Shown one piece after another: positions 12,273 through 24,775 of a DNA stretch of 64,000 bases; the first letter of the stretch is position 1, and every line of letters begins with the position of its first letter. The position numbers and the translations under genes were made by a program. The notes under the pieces were generated by a model. The model was given only the letters and a program-made list of their open reading frames with translations, searched no databases and had not been told where the DNA came from. Source of the stretch: Plantago major (lineage: Eukaryota > Streptophyta > Magnoliopsida > Lamiales > Plantaginaceae); NCBI GenBank assembly GCA_026545765.1, contig CM048840.1, forward strand, positions 88,502,877 to 88,566,876, given 5' to 3'.

Positions 12273-12534
12273 ACGCGCTGAGAATCAACACAACAAATGA
12301 GCAACACAACAAAATCGAAGTCGAAGTGCCAATTAAGAACAATTACAGAACCAGAATTTGAAGAAAAAAAATCCACGTCGGTCCTTTCCGCAAAACTCAA
12401 AATCCAATCACTTTCACAATATTATTCTATCTATCTGTTGAAATTTTTTAACTTAACTATATGCCTGCAAAGTCGCAAACTGAACGGAAGAAGCAGAAGA
12501 AAAAAAATCAAACCGAAACAAGAAGCAACGTACC

Positions 12535-12790
12535 TGTCAGAAGCAGAACGGAAGAGATGGAAGATAAACCGGCATTGAACTGAACGGAAGAAGCAGAAGA
12601 ACTGAAGAACCAGCAGAAACCGATCGAACTGAAGAACTAGCAGTAGCAGATTGAACGGAAGAAGAAGCAGAAGAATCAGAGAACGCGAAGCCGATCGAAT
12701 CAGAGAAGCGAAGCGTTTATCGAGCGGAAGAAGAAGCGTTTATCGAACGGAAGAAGAAGCAGATCTGAAAGACAAATGACAAATCGATTC
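12535..12790 (-). other. Pyrimidine-rich 5' leader of the hAT transposase gene
   Basis: On the minus strand this is a CTTCTTCC-rich leader, with repeats of GAACGGAAGAAGAAGC on the plus strand. It lies upstream of the inferred 5'-UTR donor at 12533. No clear TATA box was found. Confidence 0.4.
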
Positions 12791-13050
12791 TGCAAATTGA
12801 AAAAGGAAAGGGGATTTTTCTTTTTTGGGGTTTTGCCGTTTTGCAAAACAGCCCCTCAAAAAAAAAAAATTTTTTTAAACGCCCCGACCCATTGGAACCG
12901 GCGGGTCACCGGTCCAACCCGGTTTTGGACCGATTTTTCCGGTTTTGGGCCAAGCGGTTTAAGGCCGGTTTTTTAGCCCTATTTGGGCCGTCCCATAGCG
13001 GTTTAGCGGTCCGACCGATCGTACCCGAATTTTAAAACATAGGTAATTAG

Positions 13051-13359
13051 TATTCCTAATGGTCCTAAGTTTTTAACGCCCCGTATACTATATTTTATAT
13101 TACTAAAACTTAAAAGAGTCTTATATACTATGAGAGTTTATGAGAGTTCTGAACAAATACACAATTATATACAATTTGGGGATGACTTGGTTTCTATTCA
13201 AATTCGGTGGTCAATTCTCGGATCCTGGGTTGCGGGTTTGATAATATGGATCTAAAAACGGGTTGTCAGATTAATATAAATACTCTATTTTTCTTTTTTT
13301 TCTTTCATTTCTTTCTTTCTTCTCTCTCTCTCTCTACCCTCTCCTCTTCCTTTCTCTCT
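13051..13359. other. hAT right flank, no gene seen
   Basis: This is A+T-rich flanking sequence that turns into a CT-rich run (13280-13360, TTTC and TCTC repeats). No open frame of interest was found. Confidence 0.4.
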
Positions 13360-13645
13360 CTTTTCCGGCGATATCTCCGCTATCCGACCACCAATCTTCA
13401 ATCCGATCACATATTTGAGTAGCCCATGGCCCGATCTACCTTTCTACCGATTTCGTTTTTTTATTTGGTCGACTTTTGAAACGGTTGGCCGGAATTCGAA
13501 GACTTTTCCGGCGATATCTCCGCCGTCCGACCACCAATCTTAAATCCGATCGCTTATTTGAGTAGCTCATGGCCCGATCTACCTTTCTACTGGTTTTATT
13601 TTTTTCATTTGGTCGACTTTTGAAATGGTTGGCCGGAATTCGAAG
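13360..13645 (+). repeat. ~143-bp tandem duplication
   Basis: Two direct copies start at CTTTTCCGGCGATATCTCCG (about 13360 and 13503) and end with TTGGCCGGAATTCGAAG. A truncated third start follows at about 13645. The sequence resembles a gene leader rich in CCGG and CTCCG, but no start codon with a long frame follows. Confidence 0.85.
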
Positions 13646-14603
13646 CTTTTCCGGTTGTCTTCTCCGGCGGAATTCGAAGTCATAACATTGTTGTTTCCTC
13701 GATTTGCAAGTTTCTTATCTCGATTCTTCAGTTTTTTTCATTTTTCGTTTGGTTTTGGTGATTTTTAGTGATTTTGCGTACCTATATATTCAGGTGTAAT
13801 TGTTGACTAGTACTAACCCGTGGCGATGCCACGGTATAGTTGACTTTTAATAATAGATAGAAAGGGGGTATTAAAATAAATTAATCGAGGAAATAAGGTA
13901 GTTAAATTTATGTGAATAACGTTGATCATGGTGTCGGTCGGTAGTCCTTCTTCATTCAATATTATATCATTGAGTGTTTATTTATGTTACCTATGGAAAA
14001 TGTAAAAATAGGGTCATACCGTACCCGACCTGTTAATAGTAACAGACACATGTTTTTCTAAAAACTTTTACATGCAAGATGTTCGATCACGGGTGAGCCC
14101 ATGTAATATAATTAGTTTATTCAAAAAAATATTTATTTTTAAAAAATTACCCCTCAAACGAAACGAAAATAAAATATAAAAGTATACATAATCAATAGGG
14201 TTGTTCCAAACAACCCCGTGGTGGTATGTGGTCACCCCACAACACACACAAAAAAATATTATACAAACTTAATTTCGCATACAAAGGTGTGGAACGGGTT
14301 CGAGTATATGCTAGACCGGACCTGAACATCATTATTTCGCACGGGTTTGAATTCGGGTTGGATAGAACCAGTCCTTCCGGACAAAGACCGTAGAGAAGAG
14401 AACCCTTATACCTCATACTACCGATCGAATCTTATACATAAAGAAAAGGAACTTGAAAATCTTCACATGTAAAATGTTGTTGATAGACATGTAAAGATCA
14501 ACACACCACCAATTAGCTCATGTGTATCTCTTCTATATCCTGGGACTGAAAAAAATATGTCTAATAACATATATACCACTATAACAATATATGCTAAAAC
14601 GAT

Positions 14604-15013
14604 CTTAGTGTGGATAATACAAATATACCAAACCAACATCATCATAAGAACACCAATAGTATATGTACTAAAACGTTACCCTCACGTTTAACTTGGCAAT
14701 GCTTAATTCTCCATCAAATACCTGAATTTCTTTAAAAAGTGAAATAAAGGGGCAAAGCTAAAATTTGTCGATTTAAGAGATCTAATCACCAAAGAACAAT
14801 CCCTTTCAATTACTACATGTTGCCACTCAAAATCTCGAACAAATTTTGTTCTTAATTTGGTCGCCAACCTTGCATTAATAAAACATTAAGACATAAAAAA
14901 AAAATCAATAACATTGCCCTCATGCCCCTAGCAACAACAACACTAATACCCCCCCTATTCAACCGTCATATCAACATTTCACGTGGGATGGAATTTGAAT
15001 GAATCTGGTGGAT
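14604..15013 (+). repeat. Helitron-internal block, copy 1
   Basis: This ~410-bp block runs from GGATAATACAAAT to GAATTTGAATGAATCTGG. It is repeated in the same orientation at 17398-17844, with moderate divergence and small indels. A third, shorter piece lies at about 15800-15930. I see no coding potential in it. Confidence 0.8.
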
Positions 15014-17397
15014 TTAACCCATCAACTTTATATATGACAGTATATTCAGAGTAGTATAATAATTCAAAAAGTTTCACTAAGTTTGTAATTCAATTTAAAT
15101 CACATCCGTTGATCTTACTATAATTCAATTTGAATCTGCACGCATTACGTGTCATTGTTTCAAGAGAGAAGGTTCGAGTCCCATTGGCGTAAGTTTCTCC
15201 CTTTTATTTATTATTTTTCAATATTTTTTATTTTTTTTCAATCACAGATTCATTGGTTTATAAAAACCCTTAACACACGTAGTGTGTTACGTAAATGCTG
15301 ATTTTTTATTTATATATATAAGTGCACAACTATTAGAGTTGTGCAATTGAGTACTTAATTTAAGTTAAATTGAACCGATTTGTGATATGCATGTAAATTA
15401 GACTTTAATTACAAAAAATCAATATGTTTTATTCATTCTAATTCTAAGCCCTAACGCAACTCCAACAAAATCAATTCATCATTAAAAAAACTCAATTTGT
15501 CTTCTCTAATTAAATTTCAAGCCCTAAATCAACCCTAGAAGAATCAATTCATCATTAAAAAATCTCAATACGTCATCTCCAATAAATTCAAAACCCTAAT
15601 CGAATTCCAACAAAATCAATTCATCATTAAAGGAAAAAAAAAAACAACGATAACCAATATTTCTTCTCAATCTTCTTTAATTAAATTGGAACAGATCAAT
15701 TCGCACTATCCAAAATCTTAATTCAACTAAAAAAGACAATTCATTATCAGAAACAATGATAATTAGATGCCACAATGACACACTCACGTTCTAGTTATAT
15801 TATAAGAACACCCAACTAATAATCTGAGCGCTAAAAGATTAGCCTCATGTTTAACCTGGCAAAACATCATGGAACAAAATTCTCGCCCCCCTATTCGGAC
15901 TTTGCTCAACCGTAGAATCAAAATTTATAATTGAAAATCTAAATATCTATTAATTCTTGTTAAATGGATGGTGGAGTATTAAATATTTAATAAATGCTCT
16001 ACTTTTTAAATTTTATTATTTCATTTTATCTTCTTTAATAATATATTTTTATTTTAGTGAATAAAATAATTTATTTAATTAATAATAATCATCTAGATTG
16101 GTGCCTATAGATTCGTCTTGTCACGGTATAGTTTACTTTTAATAATAAATAAATGTGAGGATAAAATAAATTAATCGAGAAAATAAGATAGTTAAAATTC
16201 TTTGTAAACAACGTTGGTCGTGGTGTCAGTGTGTAGTCCTTCGTCAAATACTATATCACTGTGACTTATAACTATAGAAAATGTAAAATACGACCCATCA
16301 TGACATATATGCTTTGAAAGGGGTAGGACCCAACCCAAACCCGTTCAGGACTCGACGGGTTGATAACATATAGTATTTTATATCGGGTCCTCCCCGTAGC
16401 TAATACGTTAATTAATAACTTATACTCCAATCCAAACCAAAATAAAATACAAAAGTGTATAATGCAGTTAACATGGTTGGTTTCCAACAACCCCTGGGGT
16501 CCCCCTCCACCCGCCCCGAACCCGTGGCGATGTCACGGTATAGTTTGCTTTTAATGATAAATAAATTAATCGATAAAATAAGACAGTAAAAATTAAACAA
16601 CGTTGGCCGTGGTGTTTGTCTGGAGTCCTTCTTCGTCTAGTAATATATCATTGGATTTATGTTAACTATAGAAAATGTAAAATATGACTCATCATTATGT
16701 ATATGCTTTGAAAGGGACGTGATAGTTTTATTCCAGGTCCTCTACATGTACCTAACACATTAATTACTAACTTATACTCTAACCTGAACCAAAATAAAAT
16801 ACAAAAGTTTAGAACGCAGTTAACAGGGTTGAAGTGGTGGTATGTGCTCCCCCACCACACACAAAATTTATTATTTTATAAACATAATTTTAAATGTTAC
16901 GATGGTTTTTTTTGCACCCACCCCTAATATACCCCCACCCTTCGCGGAGACTTTTCACTAATTTAACCATAAGATGTTGCAGTTTTTGTATTGTCACAAA
17001 TGTATGGAACGGATTCGAGTTTGGACATCATTATTCCAAACGGGTTTGAATTTAGGTTGGATAGAACCCGACCCGTTCAAATGTAAAATGACGGAATACC
17101 AGTGTAGAGTGTTCCTAGCTCTTGTTAATTGCCATAACTTAGTAAACATGTATAGAAAAATGTATGCTCTGGATTCAAAATATTTTTTGAAGTTTTGTAT
17201 ATAAATTTATACTATATATGCAACCAATATACAAAAACATAAACAATGAAAAATATACTGGCTGAAAATGTAACTAATTCCACAAAATTCCCGTGGGGAT
17301 GCCGCGATATAGTTTACGTTTAATAATAAATAGAAATGGGAGGACAAAATTAATTAATCGAGACAACCCCTAGGCTGGTACGTGCTCCCCACATAAC

Positions 17398-17844
17398 GAT
17401 TTTGGTATGGATAATACAAATCTACCAAACCAACATCATCATAAAAACATCCAACTGGTAATCTATGTGCTAAAACGTTAGCTCACGTTTAATCTGACAA
17501 AACTTCATGGAATAAAATTCTTTATTAGATACCTGAATTTCTTCGAAAAGTGAAACAAAGGGGTCAAAGCTAAAATTTGTTTTTATAAGAGATGTGATCA
17601 CCATAGAACAATATCTTTCAATTACTACATGTTGCCGCTCAAAATCTCAAACAAATTTAGTTATAAATTTGGCTGGCCAACCTTCCGCATTTTCAGCAAC
17701 CACAAGACATAAAATTTTGTCACCAAGCAATAACCTTGACCTCATGATCCTTAGTAACAACACTAATACGCCCCCCTATTCGGACTCTGCTCAACCGTAT
17801 CAAAATTTCAAGTAGGATGGCTGGAATTTGAATGAATTTGGTGG
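17398..17844 (+). repeat. Helitron-internal block, copy 2
   Basis: This is the direct partner of 14604-15013. It follows a damaged hairpin copy at 17290-17306, as copy 1 follows the intact hairpin at 13818. This supports a whole-element duplication rather than a shared short motif. Confidence 0.8.
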
Positions 17845-17849
17845 GATAT

Positions 17850-18710
<861 letters not shown>

Positions 18711-18906
18711 TATATAGTGCACTACATCTTAACTACTTAAAATGTTCCACATCCAACATACCAAATTTAAAAATCTAACAATCAATCAAAATACAAATTG
18801 GGAAAAAACTGACCAATAGGAATGCTCGATAGTGCAACGTCAATATGACACGTGGCTATGTTTAAAGGGCTTGAAAATGTATTCTTTTTATATGTATATA
18901 GATAGA

Positions 18907-19590
18907 TGAATTCAATACTGTTTTATTTTAGTGGTGTGATTTTAGTAGTATACTTTTGTATTATTTGAATGACCATAATTAAAATTAACCAAACTTAGGG
19001 AGATATTTATTGATTTATATGTTTAAACGCTTTTAAAATTGGTGGAGAAACTTTGAATTTACCAAAAATAGCGAGATCATGCTTTTAAATGAGTTAAGGA
19101 GAAGCCGAAATGAATGGATGAAGATATAAAAACTGATACTTACCCTCTATGTAATTGTTTGAAATTTTATAATGCAAATAAATACAAATAAATGAAAGAA
19201 ATGCTCTCATTCAATCTTGACAAATGTTCTTTACAATTCCTTTAGAATAAAAACTAGTCTTTTAATAATATATAGATGTTTGAACCTTAATTGTGCAAGT
19301 TTGACCTGTAATTGTTTATGTTTGCGTGTTTTCTATATTTTCAATTTGTTTTTCTTAGCTTTTGCTTTGTCTGTTTGTAGTGTTCGATTATGTTTAGGTT
19401 TTCATGCAAATATTGTATGTTTAATTGTAAATAAATGATGTTTTGATTTCATTGCTTTATGGTTAGGGTTTCTGTAGTTTTTTTTTTTTAAATCGTCTAT
19501 GCTTTTGTGTGAATTATACCTGTTTATTTGTAAATAGTTGATATTTGTTATATTACTTTATGGTTAGACTTCATGTAGTATTGTTTTTAA
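18907..19590. other. A+T-rich stretch without recognised features
   Basis: This lies between the Helitron-like element and the 160-bp array. A short frame at 19217-19438 has no recognisable domain. I see nothing else here. Confidence 0.4.
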
Positions 19591-19841
19591 ATTGTCTATT
19601 ATTGTGGTGTAATAGTCTATTGTTATGGTAAAATTTTGTATAACAGTTGCCAAATAGTTGAATGGTTGTTGTAATATGCTCATGAGTGTGTCCATTGAGT
19701 CCCATGCTAGTGTGAGCATTGTCCTTAGCAAGCCAGTGAGTTACGCAGCTTGGTTGTCTACTGTTGTAGTGTAATAGTCTATTGTTATGGTAAAATTATG
19801 TATGACAGTTGCCAATGAGTTATGCTGCTTGGTTGTCTATT

Positions 19842-21318
19842 CACTACAAAAAAACGTGTCTGTAGCGACGGATAGATCCGTCGCTACAGACCAACGATCC
19901 ATCGCCCCAGCTCTGGCGACGGATAGAAATTCCGTCGCCCCACTGAAGCTGTGGCGACAGATAAATAATTCGTCGTCCAATTCGCGACGGATTATCATTT
20001 CTAACTTTTTTTTTATTTTTTTTAAAATCGATTATTGGCGACGAATAGATTCTATCCGTCGCCAATGTAACGACGGATATATTCTATCCGTCGCCCCATG
20101 GGGCAACGAATAGATCTATCCGTCGTTGAAAAGCTATTTTTTTTAAAAAAAAATCCGTATTCGAATTTTTATATTCGTATACAGATTAATTCGTATCCAA
20201 TTTGTATTCGTATACGAGATATTGATTTATCGAAATCACAATATTCAAATCGGACAATAATTCGGTTGATATTCAAATCGAAACTATAATATTCAATACG
20301 ATTATACAATAAATCGAAAATTTTATACAATGACAATAATACAAATTCATTATACAATAATACAATACAAACTAAAATACTGAAAATGTACAAAAAGATA
20401 AAAGATAAATACCTAAAATGTACAAACTAAAATACCTAAAATACCGAAAATGTACAAAAAGATAAATCGAAGATCCGGAGGTGGACGGTGGAGATCCGGT
20501 GACGGTGGTGGCGATGAGATCCGGAGACAGTGGTGGCGTGGAGAGACGGGTGGTGGTGGTGGGTGTGGTGCGGTTGTGGTGGCAGTGGTGGTGGGTGTGG
20601 TGCGGTGGTGGTGGGTGTGGTGTGGTGGTGGTGGTGCGGTGGTGGTGGCAGTGGTGGTGGGTGTGGTGCGGTGGTGGTGGGAGGAAGAGGAGGTGGTGGA
20701 GGAGGAAAGGAGGTGGTGGAGGAGATGGTGGTGGTGGAGGAAGAGAGGTGGTGGTGGTGGAGGAGGAGAGGAGAAATTAAGGGAGGAGAGGTGGTGGTGG
20801 AGGAGAGGAGGTGGTGGTGGAGGAAGGAAGGTGGTGGTGGAGATATATTAATGTTTTTTAGGTTTTTAGCGACGGATAGATCTAGATCTATCCGTCGCTA
20901 ACTTTTCTATTTTTTTTATTTTCCGGTCATTTGGCGACGGACAGATCTATCCGTCGCTAGATAGCGACGGATGGATAACTTTTATTCGTCGCTAAAATTT
21001 TTTTATTTTTTTTATTTTTATTATGGTCAACAAAATTAGCGACGGATAAAATTATCCGTCGCTCTGTAGCGACGGATAACTTTTATCCGTCCTAAGGGTA
21101 GCGCGGATCGCTACCCTTAGTGATTCGTCGCTATAGGGGCGACGGATGTATAAAACCCTTGCATTTCCAAATTTCCAATCCCTTTGGAATCTAAGAGATG
21201 TTTTTGCTGGTATTGATCCAGATTTGGATACTAGAAAGTTTGACATTTCTTAATTTTCAATTAAATCGGCTCTAAATGTAAGGAAATTTTTTATTTTTGG
21301 AAGTGATTTCTTGTAGTG
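19842..21318. mobile_element. Non-autonomous CACTA (En/Spm) element
   Basis: A 1,477-bp element starts CACTACAAAAAAACGTG and ends ...TTTCTTGTAGTG, the inverted CACTA terminus. The flanks share TATT on both sides; CACTA normally makes 3-bp duplications, so one base is coincidence or an end shift. Subterminal regions are dense in GCGACGGATAGATC / GATCTATCCGTCGC palindromes (19862-20130 and 20868-21145), as expected for transposase-binding subterminal repeats. No transposase frame is present. The centre is a G-rich low-complexity block (20475-20845). Confidence 0.85.
20475..20845 (+). repeat. G-rich (GGTGGT/GGAGGA)n low-complexity block
   Basis: About 370 bp are almost free of C on the plus strand, made of GGTGGTGGT and GAGGAGG runs inside the CACTA element. 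All three plus frames are open (Gly, Val, Trp or Glu-rich), which composition alone explains. Runs of GG and GGG could form G-quadruplexes. Confidence 0.9.
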
Positions 21319-21870
21319 TATTGTTGTAGTGTAATAGTCTATTGTTATGATAAAATTGTGTATGACAGTTGCCAAATAGTTGAATGGCTGTGTGAATATT
21401 CTCATGAGTGTGTCCATTGAGTCCCATGCTAGTGTGAGCATTGTCCCTGACAAGCCAGTGAGTTATGCAACTTGGTTGTCTATTGTTGTAGTGTAATAGT
21501 CTATTGTTATGGTAAAATTGTGTATGACAGTTGCCAAATAGTTGAATGGATGTGTGAATATGTTCATGACTATGTCCATTGAGTCCCATGCTAGTGTGAG
21601 GATTGTGCCTGACAAGCAGTGAGGTATGCAGCTTGGTTGTCTGTTGTTGTAGTGTAATAGTCTATTGTTATGGTAAAATTGTGTATGACAGTTGCCAAAT
21701 AGTTGAATGGATGTGCGAATATGTTCATGACTATGTCCATTGAGTCCCATGCTAGTGTGAGGATTGTGCCTGACAAGCAGTGAGTTATGCAGCTTGGTTG
21801 TCTATTGTTGTAGTGTAATAGTCTATTGTTATGTTAAAATTGTGTATGACAGTTGCCAAATTGTTGATGT

Positions 21871-22479
21871 TTTTTTTGCATATACTAGGTTTTCGTAAAA
21901 ATGGTGGTCGAATGAAGAAAACGATTGATGATAAAGATGGAGACGTGGATGGAGGAGTCGACGAACAATTCAAGGGTGTTTTATTTGTTTGCAAAGATGA
22001 TTGCAGTTTGGAATAAGCATGAGTGCATGACCAACTATTCTCCGCGAAGGAAGAGCCGTCAATGTTTGGAGCTATAGGCAGAGGACGTGACATTGGGAGT
22101 GAAATTAATCCCTTAATTAATTACATTGGGAGTGATTGGAGTTAATTAGTAGCAGTTTATTACTTCATAGACTTATGGATTTGAGGGAATTCTTTGGTGC
22201 GGTTGACATGGCCATGAAGTTCATTATATTTTCTTGGGTTCAGGTTATTGGCAGATTTATCTGTGGATCAAGATGATTGAGATTTTGCAGTGTTTTTGGT
22301 ATTTTGATTTACGCTCAGCCATCAAACGGGTAGGTGGGTTTTTGGTGCACCTTTATTTTTTTTCAGTGTCGTATTATTATTACTTTAATATTGTGAAAAT
22401 TAGAATTGTTATTTTTAGAATTGCGAACAAGAGTCAAGCATGTAAAATCGAGTATTTTGTGAATTCTTTGTGTGTATAT
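21871..22479. other. Unassigned stretch
   Basis: Short frames on both strands at 21831-22093 are not recognisable. One minus-strand frame is Ser/Pro-rich and could be a decayed N-terminal exon, but nothing supports this. Downstream sequence is probably part of the LTR fragment that follows. Confidence 0.3.
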
Positions 22480-23106
22480 GCCTATGTGATGTGAAGTGGG
22501 TGTGCCTCCATACTTAAAGTAACTAAGTGTCATGCGCAACTAAGAGCTACACTGTAGAGCGGTGGGAGCCACCTCTTGAATCCATAGGCCACCTCTAGAA
22601 TCCGGCAGTTGGTATACTTACGATATATTAAATTGTTTTGTTGTGTGTTTTGATATGTGAAAGTTTGTCATTGTCTATATATATGTACCGTTGTGTGTTA
22701 TTGATAACGTGAATATATGTTTGGCTCAGTAAAGGGGCACTGGAGACTTGCTTATTGAGTTTTTAGCTCACCCCTTACTTTATTTTTTTCAGTGGATTAG
22801 TAATTGTGACCTGGGAGAGATTTCTGCTGGAGTAAAGCAGGTTAGAGCTTATGTAGAGTATCATCAAGGTTGTTTAGGTATGATTAATTGTATTTTTGAG
22901 GATTTAGAGTTGTTATATTCGCATTACTTGTATTATTGAGGTTATTAGTTAATTGTTTAATTTCGAGGAGTTTAGATGCTCTATTGTACCACTCTGAGGT
23001 GATATACTGTAATTTTTCAGGTTTAAAGTAGGCTTCGTCTTGGAGTGAGCCCATCTCACGATAGACGCCAAGTTGCACCAAAGTATTTTGGTTTTGGGGC
23101 GTGACA
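22480..23106 (+). repeat. Ty3-gypsy-type LTR fragment (3' part)
   Basis: The sequence contains TTGCTTATTGAGTTTTTAGC, then CTCACCCCTTAC followed by a pyrimidine tract and CAG, and ends TTTTGGGGCGTGACA at 23106. This layout is typical of chromovirus-type (Tekay-like) plant LTRs. No primer binding site follows, so it is a fragment or a solo LTR. The left end is not defined. Confidence 0.5.
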
Positions 23107-23253
23107 TCTAATTTGGAATTAAGGAAGTTCGTGAGGTGTAAAACCTTAAAGATTGGTAGCTTTTCTTGTTCAAAGGTTTATGTTCTTTACTGTTTTGATT
23201 GGCTCTTTTTTATTGATTGTTCTAGGATTGCTCGAGGATGATCAACGAACTGA

Positions 23254-23888
23254 TTTGGGGGAATTTGATGAGCCAATGAAATGTGCGATCTAAGGCTACT
23301 ATTACTCGTTGTTTTAGCTACCATCTTTAAGTATTATTGTCAATTTATGCCTAATTACATGGATTGATGATTTACGAGGTACAAATATGCAAAGTGAATC
23401 GCCAAAACGAAGATATATGCTTAATCCGAGAAAATACCAATAGACGATCATCAATTCGTACAATGAGTTAGAAGAATCCAATGAAGGCATGGGACCCACT
23501 ACTGGGAAGCTTATTCGAAGTACTAAAACATTGTAAAAGATTACTTTTTAAGATAACGAAGTTTGGACGTTCATCAAATTGTTGGCCCAAGTTTGCACAC
23601 GTTTTGACCCGTGATCCACCACCTCTTATGGTATGTTATGCACGAAATTCCTAGTTATAAACCACTATATAAGCCATGCTTAGTCCTCAAAAAATCATAA
23701 CCCCACTTTCCTTGAAATGCAACAAGTTACAAGGGAAGAAACCATCTCTGAAACCTTAATTTATAAACCCTGACCGTGACAACCATTGAAGAATGAAGAA
23801 CTTAGCCGTCATCAACAATCTTTCGTTCTCTTTTTCTTTGTGTTCATGTTATTGATACTATGTTTACTACTCTTTCTATAAATAGCTA
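23254..23888 (+). repeat. LTR fragment preceded by a polypurine tract
   Basis: TTTGGGGGAATT at 23254-23265 looks like a polypurine tract. The LTR would start at TGATGAGCC (23266-23267 onward). A TATA-like ACTATATAAGCC lies at about 23661-23672. The fragment stops against LINE sequence at about 23888. The first ~170 bases recur in inverted orientation at 24142-24334. Confidence 0.55.
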
Positions 23889-24141
23889 AACCTCCTGTGG
23901 AATGTAACATTTTGCCTAGTACAGGCTTTGTGAGGGAGTCTCTTCCTTTCTTATATTTAGGAGTGTTATTGGATAGTAAGAAACTAATGTCTGCCAAGTT
24001 GTTGAGCTATGTTGGGGGACTTCAGTTCTTCAAGAGTGTGATTTTGGAATTGCTTCATATTGGCTTGAAGTCTTTCCTCTTTCAAAGAAGGTGTTGAACA
24101 TGTTGAGAGTCTTTGTCGTCCTTTCTTTGGACTAGTTTTCA
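23889..24141 (+). pseudogene. LINE (L1-type) reverse transcriptase C-terminal remnant, piece 1
   Basis: The translation carries STGFVRESLPFLYLGVLLDS, then AKLLSYVGGLQ and, after a shift, HVESLCRPFFG. These match the conserved LPF-YLG-PL, LSYAGRLQLI and HVESLCRSF blocks found after the catalytic core in plant L1 reverse transcriptases. The catalytic region is absent, so the copy is 5' truncated. Its sequence continues after the inverted LTR piece. Confidence 0.8.
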
Positions 24142-24334
24142 GGATTAAGCATATATCTTCGTTTTAGCTACAATAATCGCCATAATATCTTCACTTTGCA
24201 TATTTGTACCTCGTAAATCATCAATCCATGTAATTAGGCATAAATTGACAATAATACTTAAAGATGGTAGCTAAAACAACGAGTAATAGTAGCCTTAGAT
24301 CGCACATTTCATTGGCTCATCAAATTCCCCCAAA
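24142..24334 (-). repeat. Inverted copy of the LTR start
   Basis: This 193-bp segment is the reverse complement of 23254-23427. It is nearly identical except for about 24 bases missing from the left arm. It splits the LINE reverse transcriptase remnant. The two arms and the ~700 bp between them could form a long hairpin in RNA. Confidence 0.85.
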
Positions 24335-24775
24335 GAAAGATCCAGGGTGGGAAATTTGAAGGTTATCTCTTTCCAAGAGTGGAATGTTGCTAGATTAATA
24401 AAGTTATTGTGGAATCTGAGTGCTCAAACTGATAAATTATGTGTGAGTGATTTGTAATTCTTTAAATGTACAAATGTAATCCAATAGAGGTTTAGTAACT
24501 CATGCTCTGGGAATATTAAGGTTATACTATAGTGTAGAGACATGGTACCATGGGACAATCTGGTATTTGAAGTCTACTTCAAAATGATAGCATATTCCCT
24601 ACTAGTCAGTTGTATAAGGAGCTGCGAGGTACATGGCCCTGATGTGGGTTGGAAGAAACATTTATTTTGCAATCAAGCATCTGGAGCTCAATTTATATTT
24701 TGGATGGAATGCCAAGTACCTATACCAAGGATAGGCTTCTTCGTTTTGGAATGCATACATATGGGGTGTGATGTT
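24335..24775 (+). pseudogene. LINE remnant, piece 2
   Basis: Frames here show GNLKVISFQEWNVARLIKLL, then WKKHLFCNQASGAQFIFWME and KDRLLRFG, matching the thumb and post-RT part of plant LINE ORF2. Several stops and shifts are present. It ends at ATGTT, the target duplication of the copia element inserted here, and resumes at 45739. Confidence 0.8.

Larger units (their letters stand above)
9385..13042 (-). mobile_element. hAT-superfamily DNA transposon with intact ends
   Basis: A 3,658-bp element is flanked by a perfect 8-bp target duplication GTAATTAG (9377-9384 and 13043-13050). Its ends are a perfect 13-bp inverted repeat, CTATGTTTTAAAA. Eight-base duplications and short inverted repeats are hallmarks of hAT. 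The subterminal regions (9391-9480 and 12885-13020) are packed with short CCGG, AACCGG and GGTCCG motifs, the sort of subterminal repeats that hAT transposases bind. The transposase gene runs on the minus strand. A second (TA)n run lies at about 9485-9518. Intact ends mean it could still be moved by a transposase supplied in trans, although its own gene is broken. Confidence 0.95.
19591..21870 (+). repeat. ~160-bp tandem array interrupted by a CACTA element
   Basis: Units contain TGTAGTGTAATAGTCTATTG, GACAGTTGCCAA, GAGTCCCATGCTAGTGTGAG and GCAGCTTGGTTGTC in order. Copies are at about 19600-19757, 19758-19841 (internally deleted), 21319-21480, 21481-21640, 21641-21800 and 21801-21870 (partial). 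Copies differ by a few percent, so the array is fairly young. No protein is conserved through it. Confidence 0.9.

Noticed and set aside
20450..20901. Overlapping Gly/Val/Trp-rich open frames of about 100-130 codons
   Set aside because: All three plus frames are open only because the DNA is a GGT/GGA low-complexity run inside a CACTA element; no start context or domain.
21785..22093. Ser/Pro-rich minus-strand frame resembling a targeting peptide
   Set aside because: It runs into the 160-bp tandem array, and no conserved domain follows; too little evidence for a gene fragment.
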